The translations under genes and the position numbers were made by a program. The notes under the pieces are model-generated. The model had not been told where the DNA came from. It did no database searches and worked only from the letters and a program-made list of their open reading frames with translations. DNA of 64,000 nucleotides. Origin: Romboutsia weinsteinii. GTDB taxonomy: Bacteria; Bacillota; Clostridia; Peptostreptococcales; Peptostreptococcaceae. This document shows positions 25,316-34,272 of the stretch, piece after piece (position 1 is the first letter of the stretch; each line of letters starts with the position of its first letter). The DNA is taken from the NCBI RefSeq assembly GCF_002250835.2, contig NZ_NOJY02000010.1:1-64000 (forward strand). Reading direction: 5' to 3'.

Positions 25316-25834
25316 ATGTTAAAAGAATTAAAGGTTAAAAAAGCCATAAAGGGAGATCGACAGGCTTTTATAGATCTTATAGAGCCACAAAGAGATAAGT
25401 TGTATAAGATTGCATATACATATGTAAAAAATGAACAAGATGCACTAGATGTAATTCAAGAAACTATGTTTAAAGCTTATACCAGTATAGATAAATTACA
25501 AAAGCCAAAATACTTTGATACATGGCTTACTAAAATCCTTATAAATATATCTATAACAGTTTTGAATAAAAATAAGAATAAAACATATTTTGAAGAATCA
25601 GCTATAGCATCAGAGTACAATAATATAGACTATTTTGAAGGTAAATTAGATTTAGAAAATGAGCTTATACGATTAGATGAAAAATATAGAGAGGTAATCG
25701 TACTTAGATATTTTAAAGATTTCACAATCAAAGAAATCTCTCAGGTATTAGATATACCACTTGGAACAGCAAAGACCTATTTATATAGAGGACTAGAATC
25801 TCTTAGAAAATCTATGGAGGAAAGGGGACTTTAA
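25316..25834 (+). CDS. ECF-type RNA polymerase sigma factor
   Basis: A 172-residue sigma-70-family factor. Region 2 (ALDVIQETMFKAYTSIDKLQ ... FDTWLTKILINI) and region 4 (LDEKYREVIVLRYFKDFTIKEISQVLDIPLGTAKTYLYRGLESLRK) are both clear, with no region 1 or 3. The ATG at 25316 matches where relatives start (MLKELKVKKAI); a GTG at 25256 would add 20 residues without a site. It is one base apart from its DUF4179 anti-sigma gene, the standard module for envelope-stress signalling. A homologous module is at 56.8-58.8 kb. Confidence 0.9.
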   Translation: MLKELKVKKAIKGDRQAFIDLIEPQRDKLYKIAYTYVKNEQDALDVIQETMFKAYTSIDKLQKPKYFDTWLTKILINISITVLNKNKNKTYFEESAIASEYNNIDYFEGKLDLENELIRLDEKYREVIVLRYFKDFTIKEISQVLDIPLGTAKTYLYRGLESLRKSMEERGL

Positions 25835-25835
25835 C

Positions 25836-27242
25836 ATGGACAAGATAAAAATTAAAGATAATATAAAAGTACCAACTAATTTAAATCAATACATACTAAA
25901 AGGTATAGATGAAGGTGAGAAAGTAAATAATTTGAAGAAAAAAAGTAATACTTTTGCTAAGCCACTAAAGGTAGCAGCAATGGTAGGTATAGTATCCTTA
26001 GCTACGATAAGTACTGCTTATGCAGTTGAAAAGATAATTGATTACTTTGAACTTAGAAGTGATTCAAAATATAAATATGAAAAAGATGATTTTTTAACTT
26101 ATAGTGAAGATATAAATTTAAGTAAAAAAGATAATGGAATAGAGTTTAAAGTAGACACAATTGCAGTTGATGATGGATTCTTTAATATGACATACACAAT
26201 AACTAGTGATGCAAAGATTTCTGATATAGATGAGGAATATAGTCGAGCATTTGCAGCCAATCCTGTGATAAAAATAATCAAAGATGGCAAGTTTGTAAAC
26301 TTCAATGACTATGGGCGATTTGATAATACGGAGGCTATATTCGAATCAGATTATGTACTAAAAGGTATACTTAGAAAGCCTATAAGTGAAGCAAATATAG
26401 AGAAAGGAACAAAACTCACAATAGACTTTGACTATATATTTGGTAAAAAAGGAGATTGGAGTATAGATATTAAACTAGATGAAAAATCAACATCATCTCA
26501 ATCTAAAAAATATATCATAAATAAGAGTAAAGATATAGTTAAATTAGAACAATATGATTCTGATATTAAGAATGATAAACCTAAATACAAAGATGTTACA
26601 GTTAACTATACTATAGATAATGTTGTGATTTCATCCTTTGGTAGTTTAATTACTACTACAGAAAAATCAAAGGATTTAGTGTATAATGAACCAGCACGTA
26701 TAGCAGATATGTTTGTACTAAGAGATGATGAAGGAAACTACATTGATGTAATTAATCAAGTAGGAAATTTACCTGATACAGCTAATAAGCCTGTAACAAA
26801 TACTTATGAATTTATAAGAAACAATGATAATATAAAATCACTTACTTTAATACCGTTTGTATTTGAAAATAAAATGGATGACTACAGTGAGAAAATAGAC
26901 ATAAAAAAACTACCAACTGCTATTAAGCTTAGCAAATATGGAAAAGTAATAATTGAAGATTTTAGTGTTACAGATGATGAGATAATATATAGTTATAAAA
27001 AAGATGGTGCCCTACCTTATGAGGCAGATATAGCATTTTATGATAAAGATGGAGACGAGATAATTATAGGCTCTATGGTAGAAGACTTTGTAAATAGAAA
27101 AGATGGAACTCACACTAAGCGTCATATGCTCACTCAAAAGAAATATAAAGATATGGCAAAGAATATAAAGTATATAGCAATTCGTAAGAATAATAGTTTA
27201 AAGTTACTAGAAGATCAAAGGATTGATTTTAAGTTGAAGTAA
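25836..27242 (+). CDS. Membrane anti-sigma factor, DUF4179
   Basis: A 468-residue type II membrane protein. The short cytosolic N-terminus (1-43) should hold the sigma factor. One membrane helix lies at about 45-65 (KVAAMVGIVSLATISTAYAV), followed by the extracellular DUF4179 domain (FKVDTIAVDDGFFNMTYTIT) and a large beta-rich region. Signalling presumably involves release or proteolysis of this protein. It is encoded immediately after its sigma factor with GGAAAGGGGACTTTA spanning the junction. The architecture resembles RsiV-type modules in layout but the sensor differs. Confidence 0.85.
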   Translation: MDKIKIKDNIKVPTNLNQYILKGIDEGEKVNNLKKKSNTFAKPLKVAAMVGIVSLATISTAYAVEKIIDYFELRSDSKYKYEKDDFLTYSEDINLSKKDNGIEFKVDTIAVDDGFFNMTYTITSDAKISDIDEEYSRAFAANPVIKIIKDGKFVNFNDYGRFDNTEAIFESDYVLKGILRKPISEANIEKGTKLTIDFDYIFGKKGDWSIDIKLDEKSTSSQSKKYIINKSKDIVKLEQYDSDIKNDKPKYKDVTVNYTIDNVVISSFGSLITTTEKSKDLVYNEPARIADMFVLRDDEGNYIDVINQVGNLPDTANKPVTNTYEFIRNNDNIKSLTLIPFVFENKMDDYSEKIDIKKLPTAIKLSKYGKVIIEDFSVTDDEIIYSYKKDGALPYEADIAFYDKDGDEIIIGSMVEDFVNRKDGTHTKRHMLTQKKYKDMAKNIKYIAIRKNNSLKLLEDQRIDFKLK

Positions 27243-27254
27243 TGATTATCCTCC

Positions 27255-27365
27255 ATGATAATTATATTTTCAATAGGAATTATTGTTATGTATATTTTCA
27301 TATTAGAAAAAGATATAAGAACTTTAAAACATGAAGCAAATTATAAGGAAGGGGAACATTTATGA
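27255..27365 (+). CDS. Small 36-residue membrane peptide
   Basis: A short frame encodes MIIIFSIGIIVMYIFILEKD followed by a charged tail (IRTLKHEANYKEGEHL). One N-terminal membrane helix is predicted. Its TGA overlaps the ATG of the next gene (ATGA), the classic coupling arrangement, and the next gene's AAGGAAGGGG site is inside it. TCCTCC directly before its ATG is not a ribosome site, and none is evident, so expression is uncertain. It could be a leader that couples translation. Confidence 0.35.
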   Translation: MIIIFSIGIIVMYIFILEKDIRTLKHEANYKEGEHL

Positions 27366-28312
27366 GCTCAATTAAAGTAATTGTAAGCAAAAACTCAAAT
27401 TATATATATCATATGCTGTCTGTGTCTAAATGCGGTTATGATAATTCATACGGCAAAAAGTATAGAAAATATCATGATGAATTAGAGATTAACATATTGA
27501 AAAAACATGAGAGGTATATAACTGTATGTGGGGGAGAGCATTGTGGTGAGTTATATGCTATTTGTATATCAATGCCAGCATCTTTTGATGATGATATTTT
27601 AAAAGAATATTTCTTAGCTTTATTAGATTTATTTAAAAATGAGAATCTAGAGTTGAATTTTAAAAAGTATAAAAACATATATGAATTATCTTTTTCATCT
27701 CTTGATATTAATTATACATCTCACAAAGAATTCTATCTTTCATTACTGCATTTGAAATCTGAAATCATTGAAATATCACAAGTAATGATTAATAATTATA
27801 ATACATATATAAAATATGTGTGGAATGATGCTAAGAATGAAATTAATATTAAGGTAAATGAATTAAATAAAGTTATCTCAAAAGTTAAATATGCAAAAAT
27901 GTGGGAAAAAGAACTAGGTTATAAGTTCAAACATGAGAACTTTCATGTTGTATTATGTAATTCTATTGAAAATGGACCTCAAGGTATAAATATATCATCT
28001 AATAAAAATATTTTTTATATAACCGATGACAATATATTGATGTCTAAATTCATTAGTCATGAGTTTGGAATTTATCTATTAGTGGATATATTATTTAATA
28101 TGGATAGTTTCAACATGTTTTCACACTATCAATTACTTGAAAGTTTAGCTGAGTACTATAATGAACTTATTTGTGGTGGGTGTAAATATTTCAATGAGTT
28201 TAGTGAGTATATAGATTTTTATAGAACTTTACAACAGAATAATACTTCAATAAGCCCTAAAGAAATGTTTTTAAATGCAATAAAGTATTATAATATTGAT
28301 GCAGAAAATTAA
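27362..28312 (+). CDS. Unknown protein resembling an inactive gluzincin
   Basis: A 316-residue cytosolic protein. FISHEFGIYLLVDIL (H233-E234) followed by LLESLAEYYNELI (E260) lies at the spacing of HExxH ... E metallopeptidases, but the second His is replaced by hydrophobic residues (HEFGI), so zinc binding should be lost. The N-terminal half has no motif I recognise (GGEHCGELYAICISMPASFDDD). It starts within the stop of a 36-codon gene. A terminator follows, so these two form a unit. The function is unknown; a pseudoenzyme is my inference. Confidence 0.5.
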   Translation: MSSIKVIVSKNSNYIYHMLSVSKCGYDNSYGKKYRKYHDELEINILKKHERYITVCGGEHCGELYAICISMPASFDDDILKEYFLALLDLFKNENLELNFKKYKNIYELSFSSLDINYTSHKEFYLSLLHLKSEIIEISQVMINNYNTYIKYVWNDAKNEINIKVNELNKVISKVKYAKMWEKELGYKFKHENFHVVLCNSIENGPQGINISSNKNIFYITDDNILMSKFISHEFGIYLLVDILFNMDSFNMFSHYQLLESLAEYYNELICGGCKYFNEFSEYIDFYRTLQQNNTSISPKEMFLNAIKYYNIDAEN

Positions 28313-28402
28313 TATTTTCTTTGATGAAATATTAAGTCATAATGTGTATTATTATATATTGAGAAACTTAATATATTATGAACAATTTATAAAAAATTAG
28401 AT

Positions 28403-28456
28403 AAATAACCACAGTTTAGAATTCAATGTATTGAAAATACTAAGGTGTGGTTATTT
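28403..28456 (+). terminator. Terminator with long loop
   Basis: An 11-bp stem AAATAACCACA / TGTGGTTATTT with a 32-base loop, then TATATTATTTTTAT, after the gluzincin-like gene. Confidence 0.7.
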
Positions 28457-28492
28457 TATATTATTTTTATAAGTAGCTAGATATAAATTGAG

Positions 28493-28546
28493 TTGACAAA
28501 TAAAGTTGTCATATACTATTATTATTTATGACAACTTTATTTGTCA
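28493..28546 (+). promoter_or_regulatory. Promoter embedded in a 20-bp inverted repeat
   Basis: TGACAAATAAAGTTGTCATA at 28494-28513 is perfectly inverted at 28527-28546. Each arm is itself a GACAA-N6-TTGTC palindrome. A consensus promoter, TTGACA (28493-28498) and TATTAT (28517-28522) with an 18-base spacer, sits inside. The downstream XRE protein is the likely ligand, giving tight autorepression. Confidence 0.75.
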
Positions 28547-28578
28547 TAGTTACTGTGAAGATAGTCAGGAGGAATAAA

Positions 28579-28794
28579 ATGCCATTAAATAATTGTTTGA
28601 AAGAATATAGAGCTAAAATTAATGTGAATCAAACTGAAATGGGAATGATGGTTGGTGTATCTAGACAAACAATAAGCCAAATTGAACGAGGTGATTACTC
28701 TCCTTCAGTTACTTTAGCACTAAAGATAGCAAAGATTTTTAATGCAAGTGTGGAAGACATTTTTAGTTATGAGGAGGATCAGGTAGATGGATGA
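28579..28794 (+). CDS. XRE-family regulator
   Basis: A 71-residue regulator: LKEYRAKINVNQTEMGMMVG, VSRQTISQIERGDYSPSVTLAL, then KIAKIFNASVEDIFSYEED. The ATG at 28579 is chosen because CAGGAGGA lies 8 bases before it; an in-frame ATG at 28528 is inside the operator. Its last bases overlap the DUF3169 start. It probably represses the operon through the inverted repeat just upstream. Confidence 0.9.
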   Translation: MPLNNCLKEYRAKINVNQTEMGMMVGVSRQTISQIERGDYSPSVTLALKIAKIFNASVEDIFSYEEDQVDG

Positions 28795-29578
28795 CAACCG
28801 CGTAAGTGAAATTAAAAAAGAAGATAAAAAAGCCTTTAAAGGATTTTTAGTTATAACGATATTATCAGGAATAGCTGGTGCTACTTTTAGTAATATAAGT
28901 GGCAACTTAAAAGAAGTTATTGGACCTAACTTATCTAGCTTATTGATGAATACTCTAGAGCAAATTGTACCATTTGCAAGTATTGTTATTTCTATAATAG
29001 CGATAATAGCAAGTATAATAATATATACTAACTCACGAAAAGGATATGAACTATGGAAAGAGAAAAATGAAGATGATAGCACTATAGATAAAATTGAGCA
29101 GAACTTATCATATTTACTATTAGCTATATCTATAAATATGATACTTGGTTTTTTCTTTATGGGAGCAGGGCTTAAATTATTAGTTTTTAACAATGTAAAT
29201 AGTGATATTGATAGTATTAAAGTTTTATTATTATTTATAGGATTTTTATTATGTCAAGTATCTTGTATAATAATTCAAAAAAAAGTAGTCAACTTAGAAA
29301 AAGAGATTAATCCATTATTAAAAGGGAGTATATACGACGCCAAATTTAGTGAAAAATGGTTTGATAGTTGTGATGAATCTATAAAGTTATCCATATACAA
29401 GAGTTCTTACAAGTCATTCAAGTCTGTATCTACAACATGTATTATACTTTGGCTATTCTCTATTATAGGATTTGAATTATGGGATTTTGGGATAATGCCT
29501 TTAGTAATGGTAACTATTATATGGTTAGTTTTAACAGTTTCATACTGTATAGAAGCAATTAAGCATTCTAAAATATAA
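28787..29578 (+). CDS. DUF3169 membrane protein
   Basis: A 263-residue membrane protein with about six hydrophobic segments (FKGFLVITILSGIAGATF, VPFASIVISIIAIIASIIIYTN, LSYLLLAISINMILGFFFMGAGL, VLLLFIGFLLCQVSCIII, TTCIILWLFSIIGF, VMVTIIWLVLTVSYCI). It matches the DUF3169 pattern (GYELWKEKNEDD; EKINPLLKGSIYDAKFSEKW-like block). Genes of this type typically follow a small XRE regulator, as here with an 8-base overlap. It is 33 bases ahead of the ABC exporter genes, so the four may be one transcript. Function unknown. Confidence 0.82.
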   Translation: MDDNRVSEIKKEDKKAFKGFLVITILSGIAGATFSNISGNLKEVIGPNLSSLLMNTLEQIVPFASIVISIIAIIASIIIYTNSRKGYELWKEKNEDDSTIDKIEQNLSYLLLAISINMILGFFFMGAGLKLLVFNNVNSDIDSIKVLLLFIGFLLCQVSCIIIQKKVVNLEKEINPLLKGSIYDAKFSEKWFDSCDESIKLSIYKSSYKSFKSVSTTCIILWLFSIIGFELWDFGIMPLVMVTIIWLVLTVSYCIEAIKHSKI

Positions 29579-29611
29579 ATATATTAAATGCAACTTAAAG
29601 GGGGAGGAAAT

Positions 29612-30526
29612 ATGAAGTTAGAAGTAAAAAATATAAGAAAAAGTTTTTCGGGAAATGAAGTATTACATGGAATATCATTTTCTGTTGAAAGTGGAAAAGC
29701 ACTTGGGTTATTAGGAAGAAATGGAGCAGGAAAAACTACAACAATTCGTATATTAATGGATATCTTCAAAGCTGATTCAGGTGAAATATTAATTAATGAT
29801 AAGAAATTCAATCCAAGAAATTATCCAATAGGATACTTGCCAGAAGAAAGAGGTCTATATCCAAAAAAGAAAGTTTCAGAGCAGATAATTTATTTGGCAG
29901 AGCTTAGGGGTATGCCATCTAAGAAAGCAAAGGAAAGTACGAAGATATGGCTTGAAAGGCTAGGTATAGGAGAATATGCAAATAGAAATTTAGACAGTTT
30001 ATCAAAAGGAAATCAACAGAAAGTTCAATTAGCTCAAACTTTAGTATGTAATCCAGAAATAGTTATACTTGATGAACCTTTTAGTGGGCTAGATCCAGTT
30101 AATGCACAAATACTTAAAGATACAGTGAGAGACTTAATAAGTCAAAATAAACTAGTTATATTTTCTAGTCATCAAATGGGATATGTTGAAGAGTTTTGTG
30201 AAGAAATAGCCATAATAAATAAAGGTAAAATAGTATTAAGTGGAAATCTTAAAAATATAAAAAAAGAATTTGGAAAAAATCGATTAATCTTAAGTTCAAA
30301 TGATTTATCATTAAATAATTTGAAAGTTATGCTTGAGGATAGATTTAAGGACTTAGTGAGTGTAAATGAAGTCAAAAAAAATTATTTAGTACTAGAGTTA
30401 TTTGAAAATACAACAAAGAAAGAGCTTTTACAAAAGTTATTAGAAGAAAATATAGATATAGAGAAGTTTTCTACATATGAACCAGACTTAGAAGATATAT
30501 TTGTTAAGAAAGTAGGTGGAAGATAA
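29612..30526 (+). CDS. ABC exporter ATPase (NatA-like, DUF4162 tail)
   Basis: A 304-residue ATPase. Walker A is GRNGAGKT (35-42), the signature is LSKGNQQKVQLAQTL and Walker B is IVILDEPFSGLDP, with H-loop FSSHQM. Residues about 215-300 form the DUF4162 extension common in NatA/YhaQ-type exporters. GGGGGAGGAAAT precedes the ATG at 29612, which decides against an in-frame start at 29588. It overlaps the permease start by one base (ATAATGAG), so it is coupled to it. Likely cargo: sodium, peptide or drug; not resolvable. Confidence 0.9.
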   Translation: MKLEVKNIRKSFSGNEVLHGISFSVESGKALGLLGRNGAGKTTTIRILMDIFKADSGEILINDKKFNPRNYPIGYLPEERGLYPKKKVSEQIIYLAELRGMPSKKAKESTKIWLERLGIGEYANRNLDSLSKGNQQKVQLAQTLVCNPEIVILDEPFSGLDPVNAQILKDTVRDLISQNKLVIFSSHQMGYVEEFCEEIAIINKGKIVLSGNLKNIKKEFGKNRLILSSNDLSLNNLKVMLEDRFKDLVSVNEVKKNYLVLELFENTTKKELLQKLLEENIDIEKFSTYEPDLEDIFVKKVGGR

Positions 30527-31797
30527 TGAGACAATTTCTTACCGTATTAAAATTTGAATTAGGAAACTACTTTAAAAAGAAATCTTTTATACTAAGTACT
30601 TTAATAATTGCATTAGTAATGATAGTTGGATTATCACTACCTAATTTCATAGATATGTCATCTATATTACCAGTTGGTGGTAATAATAAAAACAAGGTAG
30701 AAGATACTACAGACAAAGAAAAAACTAATTTTGCAATATATGACGAAAAAAATATCATATCAGATAAAAATGTATTAAATACTTATTTTGAGAATTCAAA
30801 TTGGAAAGTTGTAAAAAGTCAAAATGAGTTAAATAAATTAGTAGAAAATAAAGAAGTAGAAGCAGCTTTTAATGTAAAGAGTTTAACTGAGTATGATTAT
30901 ATTGTTGAAAATACTAAGATGACAGATACCAATGATCAAGTATTTAATGAAGTTTTGAAAAAAATCTACATAAGCACTAAAATTTCAAGTGAAGGAATTG
31001 ATTATGATAAAGTAGATGGAATTTATAATACTCAAATAGTTTCTAATGTTGAAATTCTAGGTAAAGATGGTGCAAGTAATTACATATATGCATATATATT
31101 AATTTTTGTTTTATATATGATGATTATAATGTATGGTCAATTAATTGCTACTAGTATAACTACAGAAAAAAGTAATAGATCAATTGAGGTACTAGTTACG
31201 AGTACAAGTACTAATAATTTGATTTTTGGTAAAGTTATTGCAGGTGCAATAGCAAGTATAGCACAAGTTGGAGTAATAATGTCATCAGCACTTATTTCAT
31301 ACAAATTGAATAGTGAAGTTTGGAATGGTTTATTAGATAATATATTAAAAGTTCCGGCAGAATTAGTAGTTACATTTGCAATATTTGGAATACTAGGCTA
31401 CTTATTCTATTCATTTATATTTGGAGCTCTAGGAGCTTTAGTATCAAAAACAGAAGAAATAGCCACTAGTATCGGTCCTATATTGACGATATTTGTAGTA
31501 GTATTTTTTATAAGTATGTTTGGATTATCAAATGGAGATAGTACGTTGATGAAAGTATGTTCATATATACCATTTGCATCTCCTATGACAATGATAGTAA
31601 GAGTTGCATCAGGGGCTGCTACATCGATAGAATTCATAATATCTACTTTGATATTAGTAGTATCAACAATATTAGTAGGGTTTGGTGGAGCTAAGATATA
31701 TAGAATGGCTACACTAATGTATGGAAATCCAATAAAATTAAAAAATGCGTTAAAATGGCTTAAGAAAGAAAATATAAAATCAAAGCAACAGATATAG
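30526..31797 (+). CDS. ABC-2 exporter permease (NatB/YhaP-like)
   Basis: A 423-residue permease. One N-terminal helix (SFILSTLIIALVMIVGLSLP), a large extracellular domain (about 40-185), and five more helices from about 188 onward (YIYAYILIFVLYMMIIMYGQLIATSITTEKSNRSIEVLVTS, then GYLFYSFIFGALGALVSKTEE). This is the ABC-2 layout of NatB-type exporters. Its ATPase is the preceding gene. A terminator follows at 31812. Confidence 0.9.
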   Translation: MRQFLTVLKFELGNYFKKKSFILSTLIIALVMIVGLSLPNFIDMSSILPVGGNNKNKVEDTTDKEKTNFAIYDEKNIISDKNVLNTYFENSNWKVVKSQNELNKLVENKEVEAAFNVKSLTEYDYIVENTKMTDTNDQVFNEVLKKIYISTKISSEGIDYDKVDGIYNTQIVSNVEILGKDGASNYIYAYILIFVLYMMIIMYGQLIATSITTEKSNRSIEVLVTSTSTNNLIFGKVIAGAIASIAQVGVIMSSALISYKLNSEVWNGLLDNILKVPAELVVTFAIFGILGYLFYSFIFGALGALVSKTEEIATSIGPILTIFVVVFFISMFGLSNGDSTLMKVCSYIPFASPMTMIVRVASGAATSIEFIISTLILVVSTILVGFGGAKIYRMATLMYGNPIKLKNALKWLKKENIKSKQQI

Positions 31798-31811
31798 TAT
31801 TAATAGATTAT

Positions 31812-31842
31812 AAAAGATAGGGGCATATGCTCCTATCTTTTT
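31812..31842 (+). terminator. Rho-independent terminator
   Basis: AAAGATAGGgGCATATGCtCCTATCTTTTT hairpin after the NatAB-like operon. Confidence 0.85.
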
Positions 31843-31917
31843 ATATTAGAGAAGTTTTGATGAATAAATTAAATTATTTTATAAAATGTGTTGCAAAATG
31901 AATTGTATTATTATATT

Positions 31918-31941
31918 ATTGTATTAAGAAAGTAATACAAT
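31918..31941. promoter_or_regulatory. Candidate GntR/YtrA operator
   Basis: ATTGTATTA-N6-TAATACAAT is a perfect 9-bp inverted repeat 21 bases upstream of the GntR gene. A half copy (AATTGTATTATT) precedes it at 31901. YtrA-type regulators bind such sites to repress their own ABC operon. Confidence 0.65.
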
Positions 31942-31962
31942 AACAAAAAAGAGGTGAACTAA

Positions 31963-32328
31963 ATGGATTGGGAAATTGATAACAATAAGCCTATATATAT
32001 ACAGCTACTAGAACAAATAAAATTAAAAATTGTATCTGGAGAAATCCCAATAGGATCAAAATTAGATTCAGTAAGAGCATTAGCCCAAGAAGCTGAAGTT
32101 AATCCAAATACTATGCAAAAAGCTTTATCAGAGCTGGAGCGTGAAGGTTTGGTTTTTAGCAAAAGAACTAGTGGTAGATTTGTAACTGATGATAAGGAGA
32201 GAGTTGATAATATGAGAGAAGATATGGCTAGTATCCAGATAAAATTATTAAAACAAACATTACAAAAATTAGGGTACGACACAAGTGAAATCATAGAACT
32301 TATAAAACATAATCTAGAGGAGGAATAA
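31963..32328 (+). CDS. GntR-family regulator, YtrA subfamily
   Basis: A 121-residue protein with a GntR winged helix at about 10-77 (PIYIQLLEQIKLKIVSGEIPIGSKLDSVRALAQEAEVNPNTMQKALSELEREGLV) and a short helical tail, the size and layout of the YtrA subfamily. These usually repress adjacent ABC transporter genes involved in envelope or antibiotic stress. It is the first gene of a three-gene operon. Confidence 0.92.
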   Translation: MDWEIDNNKPIYIQLLEQIKLKIVSGEIPIGSKLDSVRALAQEAEVNPNTMQKALSELEREGLVFSKRTSGRFVTDDKERVDNMREDMASIQIKLLKQTLQKLGYDTSEIIELIKHNLEEE

Positions 32329-32331
32329 CAA

Positions 32332-33030
32332 ATGGATAGTATAGTAAGTTTCAAGGGCGTAAGCAAATCTTACGGAAAAAAAGATGCATTAAAAAAGATA
32401 AACCTAGAAATACCTAAAGGAAAAATAGTAGGTTTACTAGGGCCAAATGGTAGTGGTAAAAGTACAATGATTAAATTAATAAATGGATTATTAAGTCCAG
32501 ATGAAGGAGAAATCTCAATTAAAGGAATAAAACCATCAAAAGAAAGTAAAAAAATTGTTTCTTACCTACCAGAAAGAACTTACTTAAATGATTGGATGAA
32601 GGTCACAGATATAATCGGATTTTTTAAAGATTTTTATAGTGATTTTGATGAAGCAAAAGCAAAGCAAATGCTTAAGGATCTTTCAATAGATATAAATGAA
32701 AAGTTAAAAACAATGTCAAAAGGTACTAAAGAAAAGGTACAACTAATATTAGTAATGTCTAGAAAAGCAGACATCTATATATTAGATGAACCTATTGGAG
32801 GAGTAGACCCAGCAGCAAGAAGTTATATATTAAAAACTATATTAAATAATTACAATGAAGATAGTACACTTCTTATAGCGACTCATTTAATTAGTGAAAT
32901 TGAAAGTATATGCGATGATATAATATTTATTTCAAATGGAAATATAGTATTACAAGGTGAAGTAGATGCAATAAGAGAAGAAAAAGGTAAGTCAATAGAT
33001 GCATTATTTAGGGAGGAATTTAAATGTTAG
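32332..33030 (+). CDS. ABC transporter ATPase of the GntR operon
   Basis: A 232-residue ATPase: Walker A GPNGSGKST (about 36-44), signature MSKGTKEKVQLILVMS, Walker B IYILDEPIGGVDP and H-loop IATHLI. It is small with no C-terminal extension, as in YtrB-like proteins. It starts 4 bases after the GntR gene and overlaps the permease start by 7 bases. Confidence 0.92.
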   Translation: MDSIVSFKGVSKSYGKKDALKKINLEIPKGKIVGLLGPNGSGKSTMIKLINGLLSPDEGEISIKGIKPSKESKKIVSYLPERTYLNDWMKVTDIIGFFKDFYSDFDEAKAKQMLKDLSIDINEKLKTMSKGTKEKVQLILVMSRKADIYILDEPIGGVDPAARSYILKTILNNYNEDSTLLIATHLISEIESICDDIIFISNGNIVLQGEVDAIREEKGKSIDALFREEFKC

Positions 33031-33842
33031 GTAAGTTGATGAAATATGAGTTTAAGGCTTGTGGTAGAACATTTATACCATTATATTGTGCCATATTATT
33101 AATGTCAATTATAGTTGGTTTTAGCATGAATATGGAAATATTTAACATAATGGGGATGGCTACGCTAGTTTTGGTTGGTCTTTTCGTTGCTTTAGGTGTT
33201 TTGACTATTATGATTACAATACAAAGATTCAGAAAAAACTTATTAGAGGATGAAGGGTATCTAATGTTTACATTACCTGTAACTTCAAAAGCACTAATAT
33301 TTTCTAAATACAGTATTACATTAATTTATACTATTTTAAGTGGAATTGTTTCTGTATTATCATTTACCATTGTATTAATGCTTACAAGTATAGATGGAGT
33401 TAGTCTTTATGATATTTGGCATGAAGTATCTTTATTAATGAGTGAGTTTTTAGCTTCAGGAAGTATGTTTGCATATATGATGATATTATTATTTATAAGT
33501 TATAGTATATTTATTTTAACGTTATATTTATCAGTATCTATGGGGCAATTGCCAGTATTTAATAAGCATAGAAATATAGCTGCATTTGTAAGCTTCTTTG
33601 TGATAAATATAGTGATATCAAAAACATCTGAATTATTATCAACTTTATTTGATGTAAGTCTAGGAAATAATATGATAAATATTTCTGTAAACAATGTATC
33701 AGAAGTAAGTGGTGCATTAACTAGCGTTAGCAATATGGTTACTCCTATTTTTATATCTGGTATAGTTATTTATAGTATATTTGCAATTTTACTATTCTTT
33801 GGAATTACTTATATATTAGACAAAAAACTTAATTTAGAATAA
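33024..33842 (+). CDS. ABC permease of the GntR operon
   Basis: A 272-residue protein with six membrane segments (FIPLYCAILLMSIIVGF, GMATLVLVGLFVALGVLTIMI, YSITLIYTILSGIVSVLSFTIVLML, MFAYMMILLFISYSIFILTLYLSV, NIAAFVSFFVINIVIS, TPIFISGIVIYSIFAILLFFGITYIL). The QRFRKNLLEDEGYLMFTLPVTS segment after helix 2 is common in this permease family. It forms the exporter with the preceding ATPase. Confidence 0.88.
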   Translation: MLGKLMKYEFKACGRTFIPLYCAILLMSIIVGFSMNMEIFNIMGMATLVLVGLFVALGVLTIMITIQRFRKNLLEDEGYLMFTLPVTSKALIFSKYSITLIYTILSGIVSVLSFTIVLMLTSIDGVSLYDIWHEVSLLMSEFLASGSMFAYMMILLFISYSIFILTLYLSVSMGQLPVFNKHRNIAAFVSFFVINIVISKTSELLSTLFDVSLGNNMINISVNNVSEVSGALTSVSNMVTPIFISGIVIYSIFAILLFFGITYILDKKLNLE

Positions 33843-33844
33843 TC

Positions 33845-33883
33845 AAAAGTACGTGTGTTGAGTTTATTAGCACACGTACTTTT
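33845..33883. terminator. Bidirectional terminator
   Basis: Perfect 13-bp stem AAAAGTACGTGTG / CACACGTACTTTT, 13-base loop, then ATTTTTA. Confidence 0.88.
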
Positions 33884-33973
33884 ATTTTTAGCTAGAATTC
33901 TATTATAAAATTAGATTTTTAATAATTAAAGTGGGTATATACTAAATATCTAAAATATAAAAGGAGGGTGTAT

Positions 33974-34168
33974 ATGAATAGTAAAGAAAGAATATGCGGT
34001 TGTTTTAATATAACTGTTGATGATATAGTTTCAGCAAAACAAAATGGATGTAAAAGTGTTGAAGAAATTGTAAAAGTAACTAAAGCAGGAAGAGCTTGCG
34101 GAAGATGTAAGGAGAAAGCAGAGCTTACTATAATAAAGGTTTTACAAAATAGACTCTATATAAAATAA
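33974..34168 (+). CDS. BFD-like [2Fe-2S] protein
   Basis: A 64-residue protein with the BFD fold motif: C8-x-C10 near the N-terminus (ICGCFNITVDDIVSA) and C42-x-x-C45 (AGRACGRCKEKAE). The family's four cysteines bind one [2Fe-2S] cluster. Roles include bacterioferritin release and electron-transfer domains in larger enzymes. The ATG at 33974 follows AAAGGAGGGTGTAT. It is a single-gene unit with a terminator right after the stop. Confidence 0.88.
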   Translation: MNSKERICGCFNITVDDIVSAKQNGCKSVEEIVKVTKAGRACGRCKEKAELTIIKVLQNRLYIK

Positions 34169-34196
34169 AAAAGTACCTATGAACAGGTACTTTTTT
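34167..34196 (+). terminator. Rho-independent terminator
   Basis: AAAAAAGTACCT / AGGTACTTTTTT stem immediately after the BFD-like gene. Confidence 0.88.
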
Positions 34197-34272
34197 ATTA
34201 TTAGGATATGTTTTAAATTAGTGTTGAAAATGGATATTTTCAAATATATAAGTTACAATATAGATATATAAA

